Positions 12,654 to 23,797 of a stretch of DNA of 64,000 bases are shown piece by piece; position 1 is the stretch's first letter; every line of letters starts with the position of its first letter. This stretch comes from Aquanectria penicillioides (Eukaryota > Ascomycota > Sordariomycetes > Hypocreales > Nectriaceae). A program made the translations under genes and the position numbers. The notes beneath the pieces were generated by a model. It ran no database searches and had not been told where the DNA came from. It saw nothing but the letters and a program-made list of their open reading frames with translations. The stretch lies in the NCBI GenBank assembly GCA_003415625.1, contig PYIU01000004.1, forward strand, positions 1 through 64,000, in the 5' to 3' direction.

Positions 12654-13058
12654 ATGCATGTAAGTCAACCGCTACGTTTTTCTTGTCTGTGATAGTTGGG
12701 AAAACTAACTGCAGTCTAGAAGGCTATTCGGATGAGATACAGTGGTCGACCAGTACCTGGAGACATGGAAAACATCAAAAAGTTAGTCATTGATCTTAGA
12801 GAAGATGAATTGAATCCTAAAAATTTTAGGACTGTTGAAGAGCTCGGTGGGAAAAACCTGCCGGCTCCCATGGTGCTGCCTCCTATTTTCCTGATTCAGT
12901 AAGTTACTTGGATTTTTGGTAGTATATTTCCTTCCGTACTTTGCTAATGGGTCTACCACAGAGGGAGCGAAAAGATTGCAGAAGACTTGAAGGCAAAGTT
13001 TGGAGATAGATTCTCTGTCGAAATTGTTGACGACATTGAAGAGGGGGAATTTGAATGA
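12654..13058 (+). CDS. Uncharacterised 93-residue protein, three exons
   Basis: Not recognised. ATG CAT at 12654-12659 is followed at once by a perfect donor (GTAAGTC). The intron 12660-12719 ends in TCTAG, and exon 2 (12720-12898) opens in phase. A second intron, 12899-12961 (GTAAGTT...CCACAG), leads to exon 3 ending with TGA at 13058. The predicted product is small, soluble and charged. It contains RYSGRPVPGDMENIKKL, then DLREDELNPKNFRTVEELGG, then PPIFLIQGSEKIAEDL, and an acidic tail (VDDIEEGEFE). There is no signal peptide or membrane segment. Two introns that keep frame and remove stops are strong support for a real gene in an otherwise empty stretch. The six-base first exon means the N-terminus could be longer. 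Confidence 0.55.
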
Positions 13059-14020
13059 ATGAGGCGACTGTCGTAGACAATGGTTGCAACGCTTTACATG
13101 CTACGAACTGTAAAAGTGATTAGCAAGTGATGGTATACTTCAAAGAATCGTTATATTATTGATAATTGACCATGTTAGAAATCCATTCTGGGGTACTGGA
13201 AAAGCATACAAACCTCAGCATTTCTGACAATACTATGGTATTGGTGAAAGGCCATAACTGACATTTTTAGTCATCTTAGAAGATGTGCAATTGTCAATTA
13301 GATTTACGAAATCAGTACCAGGACATTACAAGTGCCCGAAACCCTTGCTGAGCAGTTTGGTCAACTCTTCACCAGAAGTCTTCAGGGATGACAGGCCTGT
13401 AAAGGTACATCCGCTGACGGTCAAGTACAGCGTGACTATCAGCCCTTGCCACGTCGATGCCTTCAAGATGGTTGACTCGCTCAAACACCTTGCCAACTAG
13501 CCTAGCATCACCGCGCTGCCGCCACAGCCTGGTATGGGCACGGCATTGGCAGTCTTTGTGCCGTGATCATCTGCTTTGAAGGGGTATATGGAGCTCAGCC
13601 ATGATGCTGGAATAGTGGACGGTAGTCTCAATGCATACCGCCATCCGAGGCTGTACTATGTGCACATGTGAGCCGGCACGAGGGACAAAGTCTCGTGAAT
13701 TGCAACGTCAACATATACTGGCTTGTCCAGGTCAAACAGCGTATTTGTTACGTTGCTCAGGAGCCAGGTCTTTTTCCATTGACTCTCGGCACATCTGAAC
13801 ACGACATGTCAAGAATAAGGCGATTGGCTCGATAACTAGCTATGCGTCTGGTGTCACCTCTTTTATCCAGCCCGTCGGCGCAGAGTAGTATATCCTACTC
13901 TTAGTAACGCAAGCCCAGCAGTCAATCGTGTTATTAGGAACTGCAATTAACGTACAGTGTATTTCTCCGACACCCGCGATGAGTATGCTAGCCAACCTCA
14001 AATAAATTCCACTTCCAATA
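13059..14020. other. Intergenic, no gene recognised
   Basis: The frame at 13285-13500 reads for 70 codons and is then broken. The sequence after it also reads like protein in fragments, so a decayed gene is possible, but no family could be named. Confidence 0.4.
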
Positions 14021-15041
14021 CTACTGGCTCGTCAGTAAATTGCCCCTGGAACCTCTTACCCATTCCTGGAACCAAGTTGGGAACCACCGCAAGCCACCAG
14101 CAACGCTATTATACCACGGAAGAAATAGTTGGCCACTTCTCCCTTTGATGATGTGTTCAACAATCGCATCGGCGACCTCATTGGGCCCAATTAATGTATC
14201 TGCAAAGCGGCGAGTCTTGAAGGCTGACTCAAACATGGCCGTGCGGAGCCACATTGGGTGGACAACACTGTTCAGACAGATCAACAATCGGGTTTCTCTA
14301 TGATAAGCTATAGACTGCTTACCTCGTGCAAACCTTTGTGGTATGGTACTTGTGCTTCAATTCTTGAGTAAGGCCCTCGTGAAATGCCAGTGCAGCCGCC
14401 TTGGAGCAACTATAGTCGACATTTGACGCAATCGTGACGAAACTGGCCATGCTCGCGATGGTAACAATATGCCCATGGTTTTTCTCAATCATCCAAGGTA
14501 GGAATTCCTTAATTAGATAGAAGTGTGCAACAACATTGACGTTAAATGTGCGACGGATCTCCTCGTCGGATTCTTCCATGATTGTCTTGAGGGTTGCGAC
14601 TCCTGCATTGTTAATCAACACCGTTGGCGGGCCCACGTCTTGTCGAATTTTCTGGGCTGCAGCGCGAATATGCTCGGTTGAAGTGACGTCGAGCTGGTAA
14701 AAGAATACATTTGAGGGGTAATCGGATCTTGGTGGGCGAAGGTCAACGGCGACGACCTTGATTCCTTTGGCGGCGAGCTTTCTGACAGTCAATTCACCAA
14801 GTCCATTGCTTCCCCCCGTTACCAGCACAATATCTTTCTGCCAGTCCCAATCCTCAGATTTAATAGAACGGTTGATGGAGTGTTCTGACAAGATCTTATT
14901 GACGTAATATATCAGCCAGAGTGTCGCGAAAGTTTTCATCGAGGCCTTGGTGCGCCATGACGCAAAAGTATGTTTTAGCCATCCCAACAGCATTCCATTG
15001 CGAAGACCCCGAACGCGTGACTGAACAAGGGTGTCAGGCAT
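14021..15041 (-). CDS. Short-chain dehydrogenase/reductase with N-terminal membrane anchor
   Basis: NAD(P)-dependent oxidoreductase resembling the retinol dehydrogenase/RDH10-like branch of fungal SDRs. Exons are 15041-14323 and 14267-14021, giving 321 residues; the intron has GTAAGC and AACAG borders, and the junction restores the family sequence VCTSVVHPMW. The N-terminus carries a hydrophobic segment (FATLWLIYYV, about residues 38-47) that may anchor it to the ER or lipid droplets. The Rossmann motif TGGSNGLG, the LINNAGV motif, the catalytic Ser in VTIASMAS and the Tyr-Lys pair in DYSCSKAA are all present, so the enzyme should be active. The substrate, possibly a hydrophobic alcohol or ketone, is unknown. 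It is transcribed in the same direction as the lyase-family gene at 16945 but is well separated from it. Confidence 0.88.
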
Positions 15042-16944
15042 CTCTGTAGGATGAAATGGCGATGTGAGTGGTGTATCGCGGGGTAGGTGGAATTCTTTCC
15101 GAGTAGAACCAAGGAGGTGCCTTGCACTCTTTGATATAAATACGTGCTGACCTGTGCCTCGGTTGATAGAAAATAATGACCATTTTAATGTTCAGAAAGC
15201 TGCTGATTTTCTTGAAGCGAGGTGGCGTTGTTCGCAAAGCCAGGGTTGTTATCGGACAGCCGCAATTGTGATCAGATGATGTTCGCATGGTCTCAACACC
15301 ATCAACGCGATCTGTGAGCATCCCTGCACCAGCCAGTCGTGACGCCTTCTTCTTATTTTCTCCAAGTTGCTTTTCCCATCTTTTGCTCCATTTTTGTTCC
15401 CATCCCGGAGATCCATGTTCAATACCCGTCATTGGTTCTAGCTCTCGCGGATCTATCTTGACGCCTTGGCATCTCTGTACTTGAATTAGGTGGCTTATCA
15501 TTTGAAGTGGTCTGGCGTCTTGAAAAGGTTCAATATTAGATCATGTTTTGTATTGATTTTCTGTATAATTCACCGAAGCGCTCGGAATTGTAGTCATTCG
15601 TTTTTTATCCAGGAGAAATTACACACCCATGCCAAAATCGTATACTGCGGTTTGTCGGTTTCGTCGAACCGTGGGCTGTACCATTACGATTGTTGACGCG
15701 CACTAATTAACGACGGAGCCGACATCCCGAAAATCGCGACGCTGACCCTGGTCTGTGAACATCACATGCATAGCAAGTCGTTATATTTATACGTTTACTT
15801 TTACTCATTGTGTAATTTGGCTTATCGTGAAAGTGATCATGGCGATTACAAGTTGATTGCAGCTATGAAGTCGCCATGGTGCTCTCGTGCCTACCTTATA
15901 TATGCCCGTCCTAACTCCTCATTCCAGTTTCCTCAGTCGAGTAGACTCATCCTGCCAAAAAATGGGCCCATTTCTACCACGTAAATAACTTTTTGTTTCT
16001 TCTTCTCACACCTACAACTATCATTCGCAAACTCTTTAGTGCCCTCAACCTCATCTAAAAATCAGTCCAAAGTGGTGGTGTCATATTGCGGGTTTTGCCG
16101 TACTGTGATCTGCAAAACATCTTCAGGAACCATGGGCAAGGGGAATATCGTCGCAATAAGTAATAGAGGCCCAATTTCGAAGTGAATCGAATACAGTGTT
16201 GTATATAATGTGGTAGAGAATAAACTGATTCATTTATGTAATTAACGCATTGGAAAGGACCGCAAATAGTATCGCAATATAAAGACCGCGATAGCGTGCT
16301 GGATCGCCGAAAATCTAGCATCGCAAAATGTGAACAAGCTACGCGCTAAAGGCAGCAGGATGTGGCAGAACAAAGACTACACCTACGAAACAATTATTAT
16401 AGGAGCAATGAAGCGATTGCAAATTTTCTGTGGGATGAGTTTGGTGACTGCTGTTTTCATAATCAACTCTGAGAGCGTAAATCCCCAGATCCTAATCTAG
16501 CAAGGTAGTATCGAGCAATAGTAGTAGCCTTTTTATGGCCCACCCGTCATTCACATGGTTCTTCAGATCTCCAATGGCGTTGATGTTGTTGATCGTGACG
16601 ACTTACGATGATACAATCTTCATGATGGTAGGACGATCTTCGGTGCTGTCCAAGATAGTGAATATCTTTGCCGGCGGCCTTTACTGGGCAATTTCCAACT
16701 GGTCGACTCTGTAGCGATCATTAGAAAAAAAAAAAAAAAAGAGAATTGTATGTCTGTTAAGATAAACCCGGTTTCTCGTGTAAATCTGTCAATTGGGTTT
16801 GGGATCCTGGGTGTATTCCTAGCTTCAACAACCCCATTGAGAGAAGCTATGGTTGACGTAAATGCAGCCTTAGGTGACCGAACAGCCTCACTCCCGCTCA
16901 ATTTAGTCTTGCTGCTACCAAGGCAGGGTTAAAGACCATTGCAA
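15042..16944. other. 1.9-kb stretch without a firm gene
   Basis: A 155-codon minus-strand frame (15034-15501) overlaps the SDR start. Its first half is rich in charged residues (for example EQKWSKRWEKQLGENKKK), but it has no recognisable domain. A 17-A homopolymer lies near 16724-16740. I see no other coding signal. Confidence 0.4.
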
Positions 16945-18057
16945 CTACAGCCCATTTTCAACTTCTTCCACATTATTGATAGCCCCCACCCATTCCTCCC
17001 ACTCATCTCCGCCTCCTGGAATTCCACTTTCCAGTGGTAGTCTTGTCTGGTGCACATCTCCGAACGTTCTAAGCTGGGTAATTACCTCCTTAATTGCTAC
17101 GGTGCCATACTTAACAACAATCTCGCTCATACAGCTAACTCTGAACTGTAAATCTCGACGCTCCCTGAGTTCATCGTCTGTGGGCCGGGGATTATCAGAC
17201 AACTTGAATAGCTGTAGCAGCGATTTTGGAAAGAAACCTGCTGATCCATCAATTACGCCTACGCAACCCACGCTCAGGGCAGGCAGAAGTTGTTGTCCAA
17301 GGCCAGTGTAAACATGAAACTCAGACATCTCAATCGATGGATTAAGGGCAATTTGGGCAAGCTGTGAAATATCTCCGTGGGAAATATTGCAGCCAACAAT
17401 ATTGGCATGCTTTGACAAGGTGACAAATGTCGGTGGCTCGACCTTGACCATGTTCGAGATACTAGGGCAATGATCACTGCTCCATGATTAGCTGGCGTTG
17501 TTTCCTGTACCTTGAAGGTTGGCCAGGGAATCTTACATTAGGATGGGGATGGGACTCTCATCTGCCACAGCAGTGAACCAGCGTATAATCCCGTCCTGTG
17601 TAGTCATTGGGGCGTTGTATCCTGGCACCATGCATAGTCCCCATTGTGCGCCTGCCTGCTTAGCACTAGCGAGCTGTTCGACCGCTTCTTCCACGTTGTT
17701 CGTCCCTACACCTGCCACGATGGGATAATCCTTGAAGCCGTCAGCCTCCAGATGATATCTAATGCTGCGTATGACCACTTTGCGATCGCGCGGGTGAATA
17801 TACAGGGTCTCGCCCGTGCTGCCGAACACAACGAGGCCTGCGATTCCAGCCTTGGCAAGATACACAGCATGAACACCCTGGGTGTCGAGATTGAGGGGTG
17901 GAGCTACGGCATTGTAGCTGGCGGAGGTCTCGGGGACGAAAAAGGTTGGAACAGGTGCGAGGATTCCTTTTGGCGGAGGCGATGCCATCTTCGCTTTGTT
18001 GTATTGGAGCGGAGTTGGGGAGGTTGGGACAATAATCGACGCCATCTGCGCTGTCAT
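16945..18057 (-). CDS. Dihydrodipicolinate synthase/NAL family protein lacking the Schiff-base lysine
   Basis: TIM-barrel aldolase family; in fungi these proteins usually act as pyruvate-dependent aldolases or lyases, not in lysine synthesis. Exons are 18057-17537 and 17461-16945 (345 residues). Visible motifs are APVPTFF at the N-terminus, GSTGE for carboxylate binding, and the tyrosine region PGYNAP. The region where family members have G-x-K with the catalytic lysine reads NIVGCNISHGD, with AAT at 17386-17388, so Asn replaces Lys. The residues around the exon junction (PILIISNMV) are also unlike the usual YN-P pattern. The frame is otherwise open over the whole family length. It is therefore either a pseudoenzyme, a gene starting to decay, or an enzyme with a changed function. 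Confidence 0.75.
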
Positions 18058-18541
18058 ATCAGAAAGGAGTTGGGTAGGTGGAGACCAACATCGGTTGTAG
18101 CGGAATCAGGATCCGGCGCGGGGTCAGGTGAGAACCCCTGCCATGATTAGATAGATGATTAGACAAACAGTGCACTGCATCTTGAGGTCACCAGGCAGAC
18201 AGATTATGTCCACAATGACTTAGGTCCACTCAAAATCTCGCAAGGTGTTCGTGTCAACATTCATTTATTCGTTAGTTTAACCCACTCGCCTTGCATTCTT
18301 ACTATTTATCTGTATTATTTAGGCCCTCTCTACGGACTAAGGCAGGCGAGGAGTTGTGTGTGCTAAAGACATTATTTAGGGGGATGGGGCCCATCTCCCT
18401 TCTCAACCAATCAGCCACAAAATCCTCCATGGGTCTCCTGACAAGAAACCGGCCCCGCCTTCCTATCACATTCCTCGCTGAACAAATAACCAGTCATTGG
18501 TGAGTGACAATTGTCGTCTACGCTGGGATCACCAACAGTTG
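18058..18541. other. Divergent intergenic region
   Basis: It lies between the aldolase-family gene (-) and the HET relic (+), with no gene inside. It presumably held both promoters. Confidence 0.5.
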
Positions 18542-20676
18542 ATGGAATGTGCCCACTGTGGGCTTCCGCTGCAAAGTGTGCCAAGCGATCCAGCAACGAT
18601 TCGTAGACCCCGAATCATCACACGAAGTCAAAATTGGGTCCCCTAAACAGATTCTCTCTGCTAATTGTTCAAACCACAGACCGTTGGCCCAAGGTTTCGT
18701 CAACTCTCTCGACTCGTACGGCTACCCGGTTCCACGGCCAGAAGGAAACGACATCAGAATTGCGAAAGGTGACAAGGGCCACTCTGTTCGGATGATTGAA
18801 TCCGTGTCTGGAATATTTCGTGACCTGCTTGTGAATAAAGGTTCAGTCCCCGGCCATCGGATCCAGATTGGGTGGATCTGGATATACTCAAGAAGTGGAT
18901 GCAGGCATGTCTGACTTCTCATGGCGCAAAGTGCGAAATTCCCACCGAAGTGTGGCCTGCACGGCCAGCTTGGCTACTTGATGTGGATCGGAAATGCCTC
19001 GTTTCTGGAGATGTCTCTGTCCGCTTTGTGGCATTGAGTTACGCCTACGGAGGCCATTCTGGGCGTCTCGTCGATAAAAGCACTCTGGGGAGACTCAGGG
19101 AGCCTCGGGCTTTAGAGTCCCCAGGCCTCCCAGAATACTTGTTAGTTGTCACCCATTGTTCATATGCCATATAATTGACTTCAGTTATTGGTGACTGATA
19201 CTTGTGGGCTGATGCGTTCAGTATCACTCACCACGACCCCGGTGCTTCCACTGAACAGTTGAACATCATGGGGGCTATTTATGCTGACGCGGTCGTGACA
19301 ATCATTGATGCTGATGGTGATTCTCAACCTGGCTTATCCGGTATCAGGGGGGTTTCGAACCTTCGCAGAATGAACCAGAAAGTCATTCCCTTTGGAGATG
19401 AAACGCTGGTCGCTCGTAAAACAAGCTATTTAGACATGTCATCCGGCCTGCGATATTACAACAGAGGCTGGACATATCAGTAATATAAACTGGCCAAGAG
19501 GAAAATTCTTTTTAATAATAATGAGCTACACTGGAAGTGTCAGTGCAGTGTCTGGCACGAGGAGATGATCTTAGATACTGAGGTCGACAGGTACATTGAC
19601 CTAAGATTGAGTGTCATATTGGCTGGATTCCCCGACCACGAGGCGCTGAGCCAGCTCCTCGACCTCTACAATGAAAGGACACTGAGATACGATGAAGAAG
19701 ACTTCCTAGGTATCTCGGGTCTAATATCTATCACTAGCTGCTCATTTACGGGGGGCTTTTTGTCCGGAATCTCAGAAGCATTCTTTGAGCATGGAATGTG
19801 TTGGAGACTGATGTGGAATGGCACCAACCTCTGGCGCCGGATACCGTCTGATAGAGTTGTTGAGTGCTAGCTGAAATCATCTGAGCTCCCTTCCTGGTCA
19901 TGGGTGGGTTGGCAGGGCTCAATAGAGATGCACTGCGGGAGAGAGGAAGGCCGGATCAACTACTATCAGCACTTAATCGAAGAAACGATTCCTAATACTG
20001 AGTGGCACACAAGTTAGTCTCTGAACGATCTGCCTTCAGAGAGGCGGAAATTTAGGTCGACTCGGTATGAGAACCGCGACAAGCACAATGATTTTACCAA
20101 ACCTATGCCTCCAGGCTGGACGCGTCACGATGTTCCTGCAACAAGGACATTCCGTGGCGAGCTTCACCTTTATCCCGATGGCTGTGGGAAGTATATTCTT
20201 AAACATGCATCGACCGCGATGAGGACGATGACGCGTGGCATTACCCTTTTCCGCTCCCAAACATTCAAGAATAAACGCCCCCTACCATGCCAGAGCAGAC
20301 CCAGTATTTATACTGCAAGACAAATATAGCGCGGCTGTTTGGATACTAAAATGGCCAAGAGAATATTGTAAAACTTTGCACTAACGTTGGAGGGGATGTT
20401 GGCTCACTACATTTACATAATGAGGAGTCCTTGCCTCTTTTCCTAAATTCTGTCGCCGAAGGTACGATGGGCCTACCGGTTTACTTGGTGGTAATGTGTA
20501 AAGCAAGGAGATATTCCAGAGTCTGGAATAAGGAGAGACAGAACTTTGACATTCCAAATCATATTCTTTGAGTAGAGTGGAAGCATCGGATTGCATATCG
20601 CCTAGCAATCGGTTGGGTCAGGGCGGCAGAATGGGACAAGTTGGATTTAAAGCAAGTGAACTTAATTCTTGGGTAA
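18542..20676 (+). pseudogene. Broken HET-domain (heterokaryon incompatibility) gene
   Basis: Protein-like sequence of a HET-family regulator of non-self recognition runs across the whole interval, but in different frames. The N-terminus MECAHCGLPLQSVPSD (from 18542) shifts frame near 18600. A second shift near 18860 leads into the HET core (RPAWLLDVDRK, RFVALSYAYGG). A third near 19140 precedes YLWADAFSITHHD and NIMGAIYADAVVTIIDADG. In-frame stops are seen at 19196-19198, 19481-19483 (after RGWTYQ), 19868-19870 and 20015-20017. C-terminal family sequence (SELPSWSWVGWQG, PMPPGWTRH, VEWKHRIAYR) continues to a stop at 20674-20676. It cannot make a full protein. HET genes turn over rapidly in fungi, so loss here may reflect a change in vegetative compatibility type. 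Confidence 0.85.
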
Positions 20677-22445
20677 AGAGCTAGAAAAACAATGGCAGAT
20701 TTGTTTTCAGCAAGATTGATCATAACTGTGAGGCCTGCCCCAATAAGGAAATACCAGAAAATATTACTGTAAGTCTCCTTTGTCAACATTTTCTCTGGTC
20801 ATATAACAACACATAGGACTGAGTTTCTGGAAATGCCGGTAGATATACGATTCAGGACGCCCAGCTCGACTAAGGAAGACCAGATAGTATCTATCATCTA
20901 GGGGTAAAAGATCACACGTAGTAGTACCTTTGCTTAATAGCCCAGCTTCAGGTCAGAACAAAAGCTGAGTCCTTGAAACAAGCCAATGTGGCTATACGTC
21001 TTGCAATCAGCATGGCGAGAGGATGGACTGGCTGCACAAATCAAGGCAAGATTATAGGCAACTGGAGGAATTTGGGGGCCATCTTATGATAGTTACATTC
21101 TAGTGTATGATTATGGAACCGATACTAGTCGGATCACTGGCGGTTTAGGGTTATTGAAAGTCGACCAGCTGGACGAAGCAAAGAGATTTCACGAATCCTG
21201 CATTCTGAACAACCTCTCAACACGAATAGCTTCATGCTAGTCAACAACCCTGAGGTAAATGAATTCCTTCTAAATCTTTCAACAGATTCGAATATAAGCA
21301 TCAAGCATAAGCTCGAGAATTCACTGGCCGAATTATCCGTAGGAAGGGAGCGAGATGGAAGTCGCCCGCAATTTGCACTTCTTGGACTACTCTTTTAGAG
21401 CCTTTTTGTCAGACACTGACGCTGTATTCTGCGTCGTCTCTTCGTAGGAGCCACTGCCTCCTTCGAGTCCTTGGTACGGAGAGATAGGGAGATGGAATGT
21501 CCTTTTGTCTCTGCAACGGGCTCATGGCAAAACAACATGATTGAATTACTTCCGGACATACTAGATCACGTTGCCCAAGCGAAGGAGAATTTAAATGGCA
21601 CTTCTTCAAGTATTATACGACTTGATGGCGCCTAGCACGTATTGATACACGTTAGTGAGGCGATCCGGAGCGGCCCTAGGAAGCGAATAAGTGGTAAATA
21701 TTGGGCAAGCGCCGAAGCGGTGCGAGGCTTCTGTAGTATAGACTACGATATGAATGAATAACCATTGTAATGACTTAAAGACGGGTTTGTGTACATAAGA
21801 GCGCCGAGATTGCTGCCCTCTCAACAACGGGGGAAAGGAATATACGGGTTTCAGTTCCAAATTTTCCAACTCAACAAATGACCTAATAAATTATAGACAT
21901 GAAAACCACTAGGTTAGGCGGTTGGGCAGAGCAGTTACGCAGCAGTTTCTGTACGGAGTGACGTGTTGAGTACTGCACAAAATTCGTAATGTAAACCTTC
22001 GTGGAACCATACTACCCCACGTAACTGCTTTCTAGATGGCATTGGGTGTACAGGACATAACATAAGGAACGCAAGACTAAGTGTCTGCTATACGAATGCA
22101 CTATTAGTTAACTAGCCTGCGAGACAAGAATTGCTATCAGAGTTTCCCTCCATAATGTAGACAATAGTCAATAATGTGGCCAATGATCTAGCGATACACG
22201 TTTCAGAACTGAGACACACATGAGCGTAAGCACTGAGCAATGCATTTCGTGGTTTCTACTGCGACTTATGATTAGGTTTATGTATATTGTGTACCCGAGA
22301 CATAGCCTTTCGGCGCATCATATTGCATGCTAATCAAAGTAGTCCCCATGCATCCCAATATCCCTCTGCTCTATATAAACATTCTTGAATTCTGTCACCC
22401 TCTGCCAAATATGTCTTCACACTTGCCAACATTCCAAGCGTCAAT
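20677..22445. other. Degenerate stretch with one unassigned coding remnant
   Basis: Between about 21120 and 21633 the plus strand reads like protein in two or three frames (for example KVDQLDEAKRFHES, FLLNLSTDSNISIKHKLE, then SLVRRDREMECPFVSATGSW up to a TAG at 21631-21633), with stops between. This looks like another decayed gene, but I cannot name its family. Just before 22446 is CTCTATATAAAC (22370-22381), the probable TATA region of the FPPS-like relic. Confidence 0.4.
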
Positions 22446-23640
22446 ATGTCAACGAGCGAGAAACTTCCGGCCAGTCTATTAAGCATCTCTCAGGAGATGG
22501 GTGATCACCTAAGGGGAGTGGGATTAATGCCCGAGGCCGTGTCTAGGATTACGAGGTACGTACCTGACTCAAAGAATAAAAAGCGCTCACCCATCCAACC
22601 CTTACAAGTGTCTTACTGTCACCACGTATGGTGGAAACAAGCTTCGTTGGAGATCAGTTCTTGACATTGGCGTCACCCTGATCGGACATAATCTTAGCCC
22701 TTCTCAAACTGAGGACCTCCTTGTACTCGGATGCCTCATCGAAGTTTTCGATCTAGCATATTGGGTCTGGGACGACACAATGGACAGGCCCTAAACCAGG
22801 CGAGGCCAACCTTGCTGGCATCGGCGGCAGAATGTTGGCAAGGCGACCATTAACGATGCCTGCCTTCTAAATCAATTATATCTCTTATTCTGAAGAAGAC
22901 ACTCCGACGCCACCCGGCATATGAACAACTTCCTGATCTATTCTCCGAAGCGTCTCTTTGGACAGAGCTTGGACAGCACTGCGACATGATGGTTTGAGAA
23001 AAACAGCTAAACTCAATGAGTTCAGCTGGGATAAGTATGAATTTATCACAGCAAATAAGACCGCAAATTATAGCTTCTACGTTCTAAAGATGATTCCACA
23101 CCTGTATTCTGGGCTCGCAACAACCCAAAAAGGGGAGAGGCTGGACGGGGTGGCGATGATGTTTGGCCTGACTTTTCAAGTCTGGGATGGCTTTCTAGAT
23201 GTTTACGGCGATCCCAGCATCGCTGGTAAAATTGAGATGGATATGCAAGAACACAAATGCACCTGGCTATTATTGGAAGCCTTGAATCATTGCGATGCAG
23301 AGCAAAAGATGGTCTTGGAAACCTGCTATGGGAGTCAAGAAGGTGATCATGTCGCACGAGTCTGAGAGCCTTATGGCCATCTCGACATGGCCAAGTTATT
23401 TGAGTAATGGGATAAAATAATGTTGGCTAAGCTGGATACTGTGATTGAAACCGCGAGCAAGGATGGAGGGATTGAGGGACGAGATATTTCCCGCCTGATG
23501 AACTTGCACCCGTGTACCTCTTCGCAATATGCCATGAAGCTACGATATCATGATACAGGCCCGTTGATTTACATCTGACACTGCTTGCAGCCTTTGCCAA
23601 GCTAGATCACGGTTGCGGGAAACCGAAACGATCAAACTTC
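22446..23640 (+). pseudogene. Broken farnesyl-diphosphate-synthase-like prenyltransferase
   Basis: All-alpha isoprenyl diphosphate synthase of the FPPS (ERG20) type. The first exon (from ATG 22446) and an intron (22560-22608, chosen by phase) lead to TYGGNKLRWRSVLD and the first aspartate-rich motif WDDTMD. Immediately after this, TAA at 22792-22794 interrupts the conserved TRRGQPCW. A frameshift near 22885 precedes LPDLFSEASLWTELGQ, another near 22985 precedes LNEFSWDKYEFITANKTANYSFY, and further stops lie near 23363 and 23405. The second Asp-rich motif reads FQVWDGFLDVYGDP, so one of its aspartates is Gly. The final part (LDMAKLFE, WDKIMLAKLD) is recognisable to about 23500. A secondary-metabolism copy is likely because an essential ERG20 would be intact. 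Confidence 0.8.
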
Positions 23641-23797
23641 GCTCATCTCCATTCAACGCCCTCGATCATCCGTATTAATAAAACGATTCTGGTATTCAAT
23701 CATGCATTATGTGGGGAAAATCATGAACCGTAGTAAAAGATTAAGAATTTTTTCAACTGCTACCGCTTAATCCAAGATTAGGTACAATCTATAATGA

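Noticed and set aside
15034..15501. 155-codon minus-strand frame before the SDR
   Set aside because: Overlaps the SDR start and carries no domain. A small upstream gene cannot be excluded, but support is too weak to call it.
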